Positions 30,481 through 39,224 of a DNA stretch of 39,423 nt are shown here, one piece after another; within the stretch, counting starts at the first letter, position 1; each line of letters starts with the position of its first letter. The stretch is from CAG-217 sp963605415 (GTDB lineage: Bacteria > Bacillota > Clostridia > Oscillospirales > Acutalibacteraceae). The stretch spans positions 1 through 39,423 of the forward strand of contig CAVCUL010000018.1 of the NCBI GenBank assembly GCA_963605415.1, in the 5' to 3' direction. The notes under the pieces were generated by a model. That model had not been told where the DNA came from. It made no database searches and was given only the letters and a program-made list of their open reading frames with translations. Made by a program: the position numbers and the translations under genes.

Positions 30481-31950
30481 TCAGGGATAGATCTTGCCCT
30501 CTTTCCGCACGATCCAGGCTTTCTTACTATGCTTGTTCAGCGGACCAACATAGTACGGAATGCGGTGCTCACAAAGGGAAATGATTTTCTCCCGCACATT
30601 CAGGCCGGTCTCATCCTTTTCTGTTAGAAACGGCAGATACGCCTGCGCCCGGTTCAAAATGCCTTCCAGTTCCTTTTTCTGCAACTGCATGGGGATTACG
30701 CCGTTGTCTTTAGATACCTGCTTGGGCATAAAGGTGCCGTTCTCAATGGCGGCGAACATATCCCCGTACGCCGGGTCCTCATTGTCACCCAGCGTCTTTT
30801 TCAAATAGGCGCAAAAGTCCTCTTGATTGTGACAAGTCTTTTCCAGCACGCCGGTGTGACCGTTTTCTTTGATATGACCGGAATACGCCACATAGTTGTC
30901 GTCCTTGCTGCTCAGCTTAAAAATCTTTTTGTACAGTTTCGGGCGATAGGCCTTTACATAGGCTTTCAACTGCTGCAAATCCGCCTTGTGCTGCTCATAG
31001 GTGGCCACTTTGGCCTCACACAGGAACGGATGGCCGGCCAAGATCTCGTCCAAAATAGCCCAATCATACAGAGCCTTGATCCGCACCACCAAATCGAACC
31101 GTTCTTCCAAAATAGACTGGTACTCCGGCTCGTTGTCCTCATAATTGCCGGTAAAGGCAATGCTGGGCTTTTCTGCCTCGGCCAAAGCATCATCGTTAAA
31201 CAGGTCCTTCAGCTTCACCGTAGCGCCGCAGGCCAGTGCCAGGCAGGCATACAACTGGGGAGCGCTCTTTTTTGTGACGCCAAACAGCTCTGCTGCCGCC
31301 GCAGTCTTTCTGGACTTGGACAAAGACTTGTCCTTGAGCACTGCGCCAAAGGCTTTTTCGTCCGTGCATTCTACTGCACATGCATATTCTTCTTGCAAAT
31401 AATCCCGAAACGCACCGTAAATCGAATCAAAGTTTTGCGCCTCTCCTAAGGAGTCAAACAAAAAATGACCGCGGTTTTTGATAATATGGTGCACCGCCAA
31501 AAACACCAGGCGCACATCGTATGGGCCGTCCTCATGCAAAAGCGCATTGCGCAGATGATAAATGGTAGGAAATTGGCGATAATAGTCCTTATCCGTATAA
31601 TCCGGATCTGCAAACACGGCAAAGGGCGTGTTTGTGGTTTTGTCCTCTGCATACAGATCGCTCTCCCGCAGCCGCTGGAAGAAAGCCGGGTCCTTGGCGC
31701 TCACCGGGCCGTCAAACAGCATCTCCAGCAGATCCAGCCGCTCCCGACGCCGCTGGGTACGCCGCCGACTGATACGAAACAACCGCCGTTCCTCCGCAGT
31801 GTTGCTCTCATCAAACAGGCGCACACCCCACATGGCATTTCCCTTAAACTTAGGAATACGGTAATCCATATCTGTTACAGCCCAGCCTACCGAGTCTGTA
31901 CCCATATCCAGGCCCAAATAGTAATCTCCGCGTTTTGTCCCTTGTTCCAT
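30481..31950 (-). CDS. cas9: Cas9 N-terminal fragment (RuvC-I, bridge helix, REC part)
   Basis: This is the part of the broken cas9 that will be translated normally: 489 residues with RuvC-I, the Arg-rich bridge helix and much of the REC lobe, ending ...VRKEGKIYP. Alone it lacks HNH, RuvC-II/III and the PAM-interacting domain, so it cannot cleave target DNA. It might still bind guide RNA weakly, since REC and bridge helix make many RNA contacts. Confidence 0.75.
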   Translation of the reverse strand: MEQGTKRGDYYLGLDMGTDSVGWAVTDMDYRIPKFKGNAMWGVRLFDESNTAEERRLFRISRRRTQRRRERLDLLEMLFDGPVSAKDPAFFQRLRESDLYAEDKTTNTPFAVFADPDYTDKDYYRQFPTIYHLRNALLHEDGPYDVRLVFLAVHHIIKNRGHFLFDSLGEAQNFDSIYGAFRDYLQEEYACAVECTDEKAFGAVLKDKSLSKSRKTAAAAELFGVTKKSAPQLYACLALACGATVKLKDLFNDDALAEAEKPSIAFTGNYEDNEPEYQSILEERFDLVVRIKALYDWAILDEILAGHPFLCEAKVATYEQHKADLQQLKAYVKAYRPKLYKKIFKLSSKDDNYVAYSGHIKENGHTGVLEKTCHNQEDFCAYLKKTLGDNEDPAYGDMFAAIENGTFMPKQVSKDNGVIPMQLQKKELEGILNRAQAYLPFLTEKDETGLNVREKIISLCEHRIPYYVGPLNKHSKKAWIVRKEGKIYP

Positions 31951-31992
31951 AAACTCGCTCCTTCTCTTTTTCACACTTTTTCAATTGGGATA

Positions 31993-32021
31993 TTGACAAG
32001 CAGTTCTATTCGTGTTATCAT
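31993..32021 (+). promoter_or_regulatory. tracrRNA promoter
   Basis: TTGACA (31993-31998), exactly 17 bases, then TATCAT (32016-32021): a near-consensus sigma-A promoter on the plus strand, 43 bases upstream of the cas9 start on the other strand. Transcription should begin at about 32028-32031, at the edge of the anti-repeat. I see no equally clear promoter for cas9 on the minus strand. Confidence 0.85.
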
Positions 32022-32028
32022 CAAGTTG

Positions 32029-32143
32029 CTAAAGACCTTATGGGATTTACACTATGCGTTCAAATACCAATTGATTCAACTCGTTGCCGTTGTGGCAACC
32101 TCACAGTGTGTGAGCAAGACCTGCTTTGTTGCAGGTCTTTTTT
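32029..32143 (+). ncRNA. tracrRNA
   Basis: The anti-repeat (about 32034-32065) contains GACCTTATG-G-GATTTACACT, complementary to the crRNA repeat over 8 and 10 pairs with a bulged G between. An internal loop follows, then TTCAAAT pairs with the GTTTGA start of the repeat. After a linker come hairpins GTTGCC/GGCAAC (32083-32088, 32094-32099) and CTCAC/GTGAG (32100-32104, 32110-32114), then the terminator. This anti-repeat, linker, hairpins, terminator order is that of II-A tracrRNA. It pairs with pre-crRNA for RNase III processing and scaffolds Cas9. It is intact although cas9 is broken. Confidence 0.93.
32116..32143 (+). terminator. tracrRNA terminator
   Basis: AAGACCTGC (32116-32124) pairs perfectly with GCAGGTCTT (32131-32139), followed by a T run through 32143. 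It forms the last hairpin of the tracrRNA. Confidence 0.92.
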
Positions 32144-32325
32144 ATTGCCATCAACATTTGCATCATAGCATAGAAAAAAGCAAATGTAAACTGATTTTGC
32201 ATATTCTTACCGGTTTTATCAATTCAGAGTCCGTATTTTTGGACAGATTGCACAAAAGGGCTTGACAAGACTTTTGCTCCACTTCTCAGTCGATTTATCA
32301 TTTTAAGCGCAATCGCGGCGCAAGT
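32144..32325. other. Non-coding gap between tracrRNA and the sugar kinase terminator
   Basis: About 180 AT-rich bases hold no ORF with a ribosome site. A TTGACA at 32262-32267 has no good -10 at the right distance. I see nothing I can name. Confidence 0.5.
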
Positions 32326-32358
32326 AAAACACGCAAGCCAATTCGGCTTGCGTGTTTT
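32326..32358. terminator. Terminator of the PfkB-type kinase gene
   Basis: AAAACACGCAAGCC (32326-32339) pairs perfectly with GGCTTGCGTGTTTT (32345-32358). It lies 41 bases after the kinase stop on the minus strand, with A and T ends that suit both directions. Confidence 0.8.
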
Positions 32359-32398
32359 CATTCGGTATATTCCATTTGCTATCCGGCTGAGCAGGCTT

Positions 32399-33295
32399 TT
32401 ATTTTTTCCGGCGCAAGGCTTTCAGCTCCGCGCGCAAATCGTACGGCGCGTCATAACAGCCAAAGGCCTCCGTAGACTTGCCACCGGCAATATTTGCCAA
32501 CTGAACACACTCTGCCACAGAGCAGCCATGGTACACGCCAAACACCAGCCCGGCCAGGAAATTATCCCCGGCCCCGGTCTTATCCACCGGCGTGGCCTCC
32601 CCAGCCGGGAAGTGCTCCGTCTTACCGTGAATGCGGGTAATGCAGCCGTCCTTGCCCACCTTAACAATGGGCTGGGCAGTATAGTTGCACAGGGCGTCCA
32701 GCGCCGCCTGGGGGCTGTCCGTGCCGGTCAGGAGCATGGCCTCTTTGTCATTGGGGGTGAAGAAATCCGCCAGCCGCAAAATGGGCAGGTGGTCCTCCAG
32801 GGTCTGGCCCTCTTCCCAGTGGGTGTCGTACACAATCTTGGTGCCCTCCCGGGCCAACTTCTTCACCACATCCGGCCGCCGGGGCGCAAAGCACACATCC
32901 GCGCCGTGGAGAAAGTCATACACCTGGGCGTCCGTAAGCAAATTCTCGCCCAGGCCCGCGTCAAAGGTCATAATAGACCGATCGGAGGGAAAAGAGAACA
33001 CGGAGCTGAAAATCACCGGCTCCCCGTCGCCGTCATAAAAATTGTGCAGGTTCTGCACCTTGTACTTTTGCAGCAGGGTCTCCGCCGTTTTGCTGAGCAT
33101 ATCCTGCCCCAAAAAGGTGCCGTACCGCACCGGCACGCCCATATTCCCCAGCCGCACCGGGGTCACACAGGCGCCCCCGCCCAGGGTCATGGAGAACCGA
33201 TCCGTATAAAGCTCCTCCCCCGCTCCCGGGAACCCGGCCATGCCGGAGAAAATACAGTCAATGGTCACCCGGTCAATGACAGCCACACCGTTCAT
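32399..33295 (-). CDS. PfkB-family carbohydrate kinase
   Basis: This 298-residue ribokinase-fold sugar kinase has the N-terminal glycine-rich segment GGGACVTPVRLGNMGVPVRYGTF and, near the C-terminus, the PfkB signature VDKTGAGDNFLAGLVFG with the catalytic Asp in GAGD. LADFFTPNDKEAMLLTG is the usual third motif. The sugar (fructose, ribose, a nucleoside or 2-keto-3-deoxygluconate) cannot be told. The ATG at 33295 follows AAAGGAG by 8 bases; the 7-codon extension upstream is rejected. It stands alone between the CRISPR locus and a large protease gene, with its own terminator. Confidence 0.9.
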   Translation of the reverse strand: MNGVAVIDRVTIDCIFSGMAGFPGAGEELYTDRFSMTLGGGACVTPVRLGNMGVPVRYGTFLGQDMLSKTAETLLQKYKVQNLHNFYDGDGEPVIFSSVFSFPSDRSIMTFDAGLGENLLTDAQVYDFLHGADVCFAPRRPDVVKKLAREGTKIVYDTHWEEGQTLEDHLPILRLADFFTPNDKEAMLLTGTDSPQAALDALCNYTAQPIVKVGKDGCITRIHGKTEHFPAGEATPVDKTGAGDNFLAGLVFGVYHGCSVAECVQLANIAGGKSTEAFGCYDAPYDLRAELKALRRKK

Positions 33296-33373
33296 TCCAA
33301 ACACTCCTTTACGCACTTTTCTCTATTATACCGAACCCCTGCCCGGATTGCAAGCGCCCGCCGAAAGTGCACA

Positions 33374-33405
33374 AAAAAGAGGACAGCACGCTGTCCCCTC
33401 TTTTT
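33374..33405 (-). terminator. Terminator-like hairpin after the large protease gene
   Basis: AAAAAGAGG-ACAG pairs with CTGT-CC(CC)TCTTTTT around a 4-base loop with a two-base bulge (33374-33405). It overlaps the stop of the minus-strand protease gene, whose transcript it would end. Confidence 0.65.
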
Positions 33406-36400
33406 ATTTTTTCCACTTGGCATACAAGGTCTTTTTGCCGGCATACCAGGGTTGCAGGCGGCTGACCTTCTTGGTGCACTTGCTATCCGTGTACCAGCCC
33501 ACAAAGGTATAGCCCTTGCGGGTGGGCTTGGGCAGAGTGGCGCCGGTGCCGCTCTTGTAGCTCTTCGCATACTTTTTCGGCAGCTTGCCGCCGTTTAACT
33601 TATAGGTGATCTTGTAGGTCTTGGGGGTGATCCAGTTGGCATACAGGGTGACCGTACCGCCGTTTTTGGCAGTCAGGTTTTGCACGCTCTGGTTGTTGCG
33701 ATGCACCGGGGTGGCGCCCTTCTTGGTGCTCCAGCCGGAGAACACCTTGCCCTTGGGCGGGATGAAGCCGTTTTTCATCTTGCGGCTCTTGCCGTAAGTC
33801 ATCTTAACGGACTTCATACTCTTTTTGCCGCCGTTTGCCGCAAATTTGACCGTATAGGTATTGGGTTTCCACACCGCATACAGGGTGCAGGTTTTGCCCG
33901 CCGATGCGGGGTTCTTCACCTTGGCCTTGTTGGCGTACACCACCTTGCCGCCTTTTTTGGTAGCCCAGCCGCTAAAGGTGTAGCCGGTGCGGCGAAAGCC
34001 GTTAGCTCGCAGGGCGGTGCTCTCGCCGATCACCACCGTTTGGTCCCCGGTGGTGCCGGTGCCCCCTGCCGGGTCAAAATGGACGATACAGGCCGGGCGC
34101 CACTTGGCATACACCGTTACATTGCCCAGGTCTTTTGCCCCCAGGGCGGTCACCGCCGTTTTGTACCCGGCGTCCAAATACCAACCGCCAAACACCTTAT
34201 ACTTTTGGCTCATGGTGGGCAGATGGGTGTAGCTGCCCACCATGTAATCCCGCTGGGTGTAGCCGGGCAGCGTACCGCCGCCGGTGTTATAAGTAATGGT
34301 GCGTCGCGCCGGGGTGCGCAGGGTGGGCAGGCCGTCGTTTACCTGTGCGCTGATCTGCCACACCTTGTCAAAGTCAAACCCGGCGTAGGTGGCCTGCTTT
34401 CGCATATCCGCCAGCTGGGCCGGTGGGTCGCCGGCATAATCGTTATAGACGCTGTACAGATCGGTGCACCCATACTGCAAGGTGCTGCCCAGGCTGTTCT
34501 GCGCCGGGCGGGACTGCAACACCCGCACAATACAGCGGCTTGCCGTGCCGTACTGGGTGCCCAGCGCATTCATACTCGGTCCAAAGACCCGGCCCACAGC
34601 CAAACAATCCTCGATTTTGGACTCGTTGCGGTCCACCAGCAGACCGCCCTGCTCGCCCACCACGGTGCCCATAGCGGCAGTGCGGCAAATGGTGCCGTAA
34701 TTATATGCGCTCACCAGTCCCACCTGGTCCTGGCTGATGGTGACCGTATTGTTCAGGCTGGTGCTGCCCACCTGGGCATACAAAGTGCCGGTGACGGTGC
34801 AGTTCCGGATCACGCCGGAATTGTCATAAACCAGCCCGGCGCTGCCCACGCCGCTGATATCCAGCAGACGCACATTCTCGATCACGCTGCCCGCCTGGGC
34901 AGACACATCCAGCAACGCGCCGCCGTTTAAGATCAATCCCCGAATGGCACAGCCGTTGCCGTTAAAGCCAAAGGTGGGGAGAGAATACAGGTCCGCCACC
35001 TCACTGGGCCAGCGCTTGCCGCTCAGGTCAATGTCTGCGATCTGCTTATAATACACATTCTGCACGCCGTTATTCAGGTCCCGGCGCATACGCACCAGCT
35101 GGCCGGCGTTGGCGATCAGATACGGGTCCGTTTTGGTGCCCTTGCCCCCGGCATAGGCGGACGCCGCCGTCCACACCGCTGTGGGCACCGCTCGGGGCGC
35201 ATACGCCCGCTGCCGCGGCACCGGGCAATCTCCATTCTCGCCCGGGATCACCTGCCAATAGGCGTCGTAATCCACAAAGCGGCTGAACGCCCGGGCACTG
35301 TCCCCTGCCGGGGCCGATGCCATGGCGGTCTTGCTGTACACCAGGTTCACCGTACCGGCAGAGGACAGATCGTAGCAGTCCTCCAGCAGGGCGGTATTGT
35401 CCTTTTTGCCCACCAGGGAGCAACCGGCATTGCCCACACACCGCTGCAACACACCGCCGCAGCGGCCGGTAAAGCTGCCCCGGCGGGAGGACGCGGTCAC
35501 CGTGCCCCGGAACAAACTGTCCTTGGCGTTGCCCAGCTGATAACCCACGGCACCGCCGCAATCCGTACCGGTGGCGGTCACCGTGCCGGTGGCAAAGGTG
35601 CCCCGCAGCTCGCTGCCGGTGCCCTGCTTGCCTGCCACGCCGCCAACGCAGTCTGCGCCGGTCACATCTGCCTGCACGGTACAGTTCAAAATTTGGTGAT
35701 TATACCGGCTGTACCCGCAAAGGGCGCCTACATAGGCGTTGCCGCTGACCTTGGCGTTCTTCAGCGTTAAGTTATACACTGCGCCGCTGTCTGCCACGGC
35801 CATCAGCCCGGCAAAGTCGCCGCTCATCTCCACCGTCAAGTTGGAAATGGTGTGGCCGTTGCCGTCCAGATAACCGTTAAAGCCGTAGCTGCCCAGCTGG
35901 CCGGTGTAGGTATTCTCCTTGGCGGTCAGGTCCGTTCCGCCGCCGATGGGATACCAGTTTTTGCCCGCCAGGTCAATATCTGCCGTCAGTCGGAAATACT
36001 GCTCCGTCCCACCGCCGTAGCGGTACACCAGCGCCAGCCGTGCCAGCTGCGCACCGTTGGCGATCAGGTACGGCTCCTCCCGGGTGCCCTTGCCCCCGGC
36101 GAACGCACCGGCAGCGCTGTCCAGCCAGGTGCCGGTGGCAGCGGTCTTAACAGCGGCAGGTTTCATTTTCTTCAAATACGGATAACCGCCGTTGACCGCC
36201 GGGTCAATGGCCCAGGTGTTATTAAAGTCCCACTTGGCGCCGCTGTCCCAGTTGGCGGCGGTGGTGTAGCTGCTCTTGGTCTTAAAAAAGCTGCTGCTCT
36301 TGGCAGTCAGGCTGCAATTTGCGGTGGTGGATTTGGTCTTGATCCCGTAGCGATTGCCGGACAGGTAGTAGCACTTTTGCAGCCGGGCGCCGCTAAAGTT

Positions 36401-39181
36401 CTCCGCAAAGCCCACACCACTCAGGGACTGGGCAGCGCTAAAGCAGCTGAGCATCTGGGCATAGCCGTTGTTGTTAAAGGCTGCCACATCCTGGGCAAAT
36501 CCGGTGCCCCCGGCGCTCCCCTCCCGACTGTGTAGCTGCCCGCAGAAGAACACATTTTTCATCACCACCGGGTGACCCGCGGCAGAGTTGCTGGCACGGA
36601 ACACACTGGTGATCCCGTTGCCCAATACCGTGGCGGCGGAGTAGCAGTTCTCCACCTTTACATCATAATTGTTGATCATACTGACCAGGCCGTTGCCGGC
36701 GGAAAAACCGGTGGTATAGCAGTTGCGAATGGTGGTGCCCTGGTACACAGCGCCGCACAGAATACCGCTGCCGCCGCTGTACACCGCGGCATTCTCCAGG
36801 CCCAAATTCTGGACCGTGCTGTTGACGATCTGGCCCAAAAAGCCGGTATTGCTGTACCACTGCACGCTGTCGTAATTCTGACTTTCGCTTTTCCAGGCCG
36901 TGCGCAGGGGCACATGCATTACCGTCATATTCTTGATTTTATGATTCGCTCCGTCAAAGTGGCCGGAGAACGGCACTTCCTGATACACGGCGCCCAACAT
37001 ATTGGCGCCGGGGGCATAATAGCTGGCGGTGATCCAGTCCCGCCCGGAAAGGTCAATGTCCCTTGTCAATTTATAATAAGTATTCTTATATCCGCGGCCG
37101 TGGCGCACCTCGTTGGCAAAGCGGGCCAGCTGCTGGGGCGTGGCGATCAGGTACGGCTCTGCCTTGGTGCCCTTGCCCCCGGCATAAGCGGAGGCAGCCA
37201 CATCCGTCCATACCAGCTGGCGGTGCACCTGCACCCGGCGGGTGCCGTAGGTGGTCTGCCCGGCGGTATCGGTAAAGGTCAAGGTGGTACTGCCCGCTGC
37301 CACCGGCACCACATAGCAGCCGTCAAAGGTGGCCACCCCGGTGTCGCCGGAGGTGTAAGTAAAGGTGCGGTCCGTGGGCACTTGGCCGTCTTTGCGGTAG
37401 GGCGCCACTTCCAGCAGATAGGGGTAGGCGTGGCCAAAGGCGTCCAGCTCCAGCGGGCAGCTGTCGTCCATGGCGGCGGCCGTGTCGCAAGGCAGCTGAT
37501 CCCCCAGCCGCTTGCCAAAGTTCAGCACACCGGCGCCGGAATACTTGTCCCACCCGCTAAAGAGCATATCCGCACAAGTGGCCTTGAGCTGGGTCTTGAC
37601 CTGGGCGGGGGTCAGGGCGCTGTTCTCTGCCAGCAGCATTGCCGCAGCCGCAGCGCCAAAGGGCGTGGCCATAGAAGTACCGCTCAGTCGGCAGTAACCG
37701 CCGCCGATGGCCGCGCTCTCAATATTCTCGCCGGGCGCCGTCAAATCCACCGCGCTGCCGTAGTTGGAGAAGTTGCACATGGCGCCTGCGGTGTTGCAGG
37801 CCGCCACGGTAATGCAATCCGCCAGCCGCGCCGGGCAATAATCCTTGGTATCTGCGCAGTCGTTACCGGCGGCCACCACCACGGTGACCTTTTTCTGCAC
37901 CGCCGCGGCAATGCTCTTGGCAATGGGGCAGTTTTGGTTGCTGCACCGGGAGCCCAGGCTCATATTGATCACCTTGGCGCCCCGCTGCACTGCCACATCA
38001 ATGCCCTCTGCCACCGCGCTCTCGTAGCCGGAGCCGTCATCCTGCAACACCTTGACCGGCATGATCTTCACATTGGCAGGCGTATTATCCGCCACCGTGC
38101 CCGCCACATGGGTGCCGTGGCCGTAAACATCCGTAACGGACGCACGGTTCTTGCTGTTATAACAGTTATAGCCGGTGACCAGCCGCCCCTTAAAAAGGGA
38201 ATGGATGGTGTCCACACCGGTGTCCAGCACCGCCACAGTAACGGCGCCGGTTTTGCCGTCGGCTTTCAATTTTTCTCGGTATCGGTCGGACTGGACCATC
38301 TCGGCGCCGCTGCGGTCGCTGATCCCGGTGACCCGCACCGGTCGGTCCGGGTCCACGCTCTTCACTTTCCGATCCTGCGCCAAGGCAGACCGAGCCGCCA
38401 GCGCTGCCGATCGGGTGGCGTACTGGAGCACATAGTCCCCGTCCCCATTGGTGATCGCCCGGGTAGCGCCGTGGGTGTTCAGCCGTCCGTGAGCCGTGGC
38501 TGTCACCAGCAGACGGCAGCTTTGGTACGGGTCCGACACGGTGAACACACCATCTGCGTAATCCACCTGCCAGTGGAGCAGCTGCGCTGCCTGGTCCGGG
38601 GTGCAATAGCCCGCTGCCAGGCGCACGACCTTGCCGTCGTGCTCTACCGTCAACACATCATCATCGGCATAACAATCGTCTGCCCCGGAGAGCAGAGCTC
38701 GCGCCTGCTTGCTTAAAAAATTCACGGTCTTTGCCGTGCCGTCCAGGTCCGTATAGCGCAGGTCACCGGTTTTGGTATCCACTCGTGCGTCCAGCCCCAG
38801 GGCACGGAGCACGGCCCCTGCGGGCAGTACCGGTTCGGTAGCGGTCACGCCGGTATAATCCGCCCCATACTTGGACAGCGGCTGCGCCGCAGCGCCGTCC
38901 TTTTGCAAGGTCAGATCATCGGTACGCACCGTAACCGTCACAAAGCGGTGCTGCTCTTTGGCAGAGGCGGTCTGCACCAGCTCCGCTACCCGGGCAGCAT
39001 AAGCCTCCGGTTTCTGTACCTCCGCTGCATAGCCAGCCGTGCCGCCGTTGGGTGCCAGCTGCGCCGTCAGGGCCTGCAAGTTCTCCTGCCCAATGGGCAG
39101 CAGCGCCTGCCCGGCCAGCGCCAATGCAAACAGCCCGGCCAAGAACCAGGCTGCCAATTTCCGTTGTTTTCGCTTCTTCAT
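33404..39181 (-). CDS. Large exported subtilisin-like (S8) serine protease with GLUG-type and InlB-type repeats
   Basis: This 1,925-residue protein has a signal peptide (residues 1 to about 30, AAWFLAGLFALALAGQALL) and a prodomain. The S8 catalytic domain carries Asp320 (VAVLDTGVD), His355 (DVYGHGTHVAG), Asn440 (VVVAAGND) and Ser503 (LSGTSMATP). A Big-type beta domain follows at about 585-655. Three modules then each begin with a Trp and SAYAGGKGT-like sequence followed by EPYLIA and DIDLSGRDW (about 658, 1015 and 1334), filled with GLUG-like repeats (GFLGQIVNSTVQNLGLENA). From about 1624 there are at least four InlB-type B-repeats (GWYLDAGYKTAV, TVYAKW, LYAKW). No LPXTG or membrane anchor follows; the chain ends LYAKWKK. 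The ATG at 39181 follows a GGGAG site. It is likely a secreted or wall-associated protease for host or dietary protein. Confidence 0.92.
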   Translation of the reverse strand: MKKRKQRKLAAWFLAGLFALALAGQALLPIGQENLQALTAQLAPNGGTAGYAAEVQKPEAYAARVAELVQTASAKEQHRFVTVTVRTDDLTLQKDGAAAQPLSKYGADYTGVTATEPVLPAGAVLRALGLDARVDTKTGDLRYTDLDGTAKTVNFLSKQARALLSGADDCYADDDVLTVEHDGKVVRLAAGYCTPDQAAQLLHWQVDYADGVFTVSDPYQSCRLLVTATAHGRLNTHGATRAITNGDGDYVLQYATRSAALAARSALAQDRKVKSVDPDRPVRVTGISDRSGAEMVQSDRYREKLKADGKTGAVTVAVLDTGVDTIHSLFKGRLVTGYNCYNSKNRASVTDVYGHGTHVAGTVADNTPANVKIMPVKVLQDDGSGYESAVAEGIDVAVQRGAKVINMSLGSRCSNQNCPIAKSIAAAVQKKVTVVVAAGNDCADTKDYCPARLADCITVAACNTAGAMCNFSNYGSAVDLTAPGENIESAAIGGGYCRLSGTSMATPFGAAAAAMLLAENSALTPAQVKTQLKATCADMLFSGWDKYSGAGVLNFGKRLGDQLPCDTAAAMDDSCPLELDAFGHAYPYLLEVAPYRKDGQVPTDRTFTYTSGDTGVATFDGCYVVPVAAGSTTLTFTDTAGQTTYGTRRVQVHRQLVWTDVAASAYAGGKGTKAEPYLIATPQQLARFANEVRHGRGYKNTYYKLTRDIDLSGRDWITASYYAPGANMLGAVYQEVPFSGHFDGANHKIKNMTVMHVPLRTAWKSESQNYDSVQWYSNTGFLGQIVNSTVQNLGLENAAVYSGGSGILCGAVYQGTTIRNCYTTGFSAGNGLVSMINNYDVKVENCYSAATVLGNGITSVFRASNSAAGHPVVMKNVFFCGQLHSREGSAGGTGFAQDVAAFNNNGYAQMLSCFSAAQSLSGVGFAENFSGARLQKCYYLSGNRYGIKTKSTTANCSLTAKSSSFFKTKSSYTTAANWDSGAKWDFNNTWAIDPAVNGGYPYLKKMKPAAVKTAATGTWLDSAAGAFAGGKGTREEPYLIANGAQLARLALVYRYGGGTEQYFRLTADIDLAGKNWYPIGGGTDLTAKENTYTGQLGSYGFNGYLDGNGHTISNLTVEMSGDFAGLMAVADSGAVYNLTLKNAKVSGNAYVGALCGYSRYNHQILNCTVQADVTGADCVGGVAGKQGTGSELRGTFATGTVTATGTDCGGAVGYQLGNAKDSLFRGTVTASSRRGSFTGRCGGVLQRCVGNAGCSLVGKKDNTALLEDCYDLSSAGTVNLVYSKTAMASAPAGDSARAFSRFVDYDAYWQVIPGENGDCPVPRQRAYAPRAVPTAVWTAASAYAGGKGTKTDPYLIANAGQLVRMRRDLNNGVQNVYYKQIADIDLSGKRWPSEVADLYSLPTFGFNGNGCAIRGLILNGGALLDVSAQAGSVIENVRLLDISGVGSAGLVYDNSGVIRNCTVTGTLYAQVGSTSLNNTVTISQDQVGLVSAYNYGTICRTAAMGTVVGEQGGLLVDRNESKIEDCLAVGRVFGPSMNALGTQYGTASRCIVRVLQSRPAQNSLGSTLQYGCTDLYSVYNDYAGDPPAQLADMRKQATYAGFDFDKVWQISAQVNDGLPTLRTPARRTITYNTGGGTLPGYTQRDYMVGSYTHLPTMSQKYKVFGGWYLDAGYKTAVTALGAKDLGNVTVYAKWRPACIVHFDPAGGTGTTGDQTVVIGESTALRANGFRRTGYTFSGWATKKGGKVVYANKAKVKNPASAGKTCTLYAVWKPNTYTVKFAANGGKKSMKSVKMTYGKSRKMKNGFIPPKGKVFSGWSTKKGATPVHRNNQSVQNLTAKNGGTVTLYANWITPKTYKITYKLNGGKLPKKYAKSYKSGTGATLPKPTRKGYTFVGWYTDSKCTKKVSRLQPWYAGKKTLYAKWKK

Positions 39182-39224
39182 ATTCCGTCTCCCACAAAGG
39201 TGCAAGGTCTATATCTCTACGGTC

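Larger units (their letters stand above)
27949..31950 (-). pseudogene. cas9: cas9 (type II-A), interrupted by one in-frame TGA
   Basis: Read through, the frame gives 1,333 residues, similar to SpCas9 (1,368). The only lesion is TGA at 30483-30481 (codon 490) in IYP*NF, where relatives have the Trp of PWNF (SpCas9 W476). A single TGG-to-TGA change explains it; there is no frameshift. All catalytic sites are kept: RuvC-I Asp15 (LGLDMGTDSVGW), bridge-helix arginines (RRRTQRRRERL), RuvC-II Glu763 (IFIEVARG), HNH Asp843-His844 (YDIDHIFPRS), and RuvC-III His977 and Asp980 (HHAKDAYLN). The ATG at 31950 follows AAGGAG by 8 bases; the 8-codon upstream extension is rejected. It is the first gene of the cas operon, facing away from the tracrRNA gene. 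Confidence 0.93.

Noticed and set aside
30460..30483. TGA in cas9 as selenocysteine, or as a sense codon in an altered genetic code
   Set aside because: The replaced residue is a conserved Trp, not Cys; no selenocysteine-type hairpin is evident just after the TGA; and TGA ends cas2, the epimerase-like gene and the 191-residue gene in the same window.
32255..32360. A small RNA ending at the hairpin 32326-32358
   Set aside because: The TTGACA at 32262 has no usable -10 at the right distance, and the hairpin is explained as the terminator of the PfkB-type gene.
36572..38716. 714-codon plus-strand ORF opposite the large protease
   Set aside because: It is antisense to the S8 domain and repeats; no ribosome site or domain is visible.
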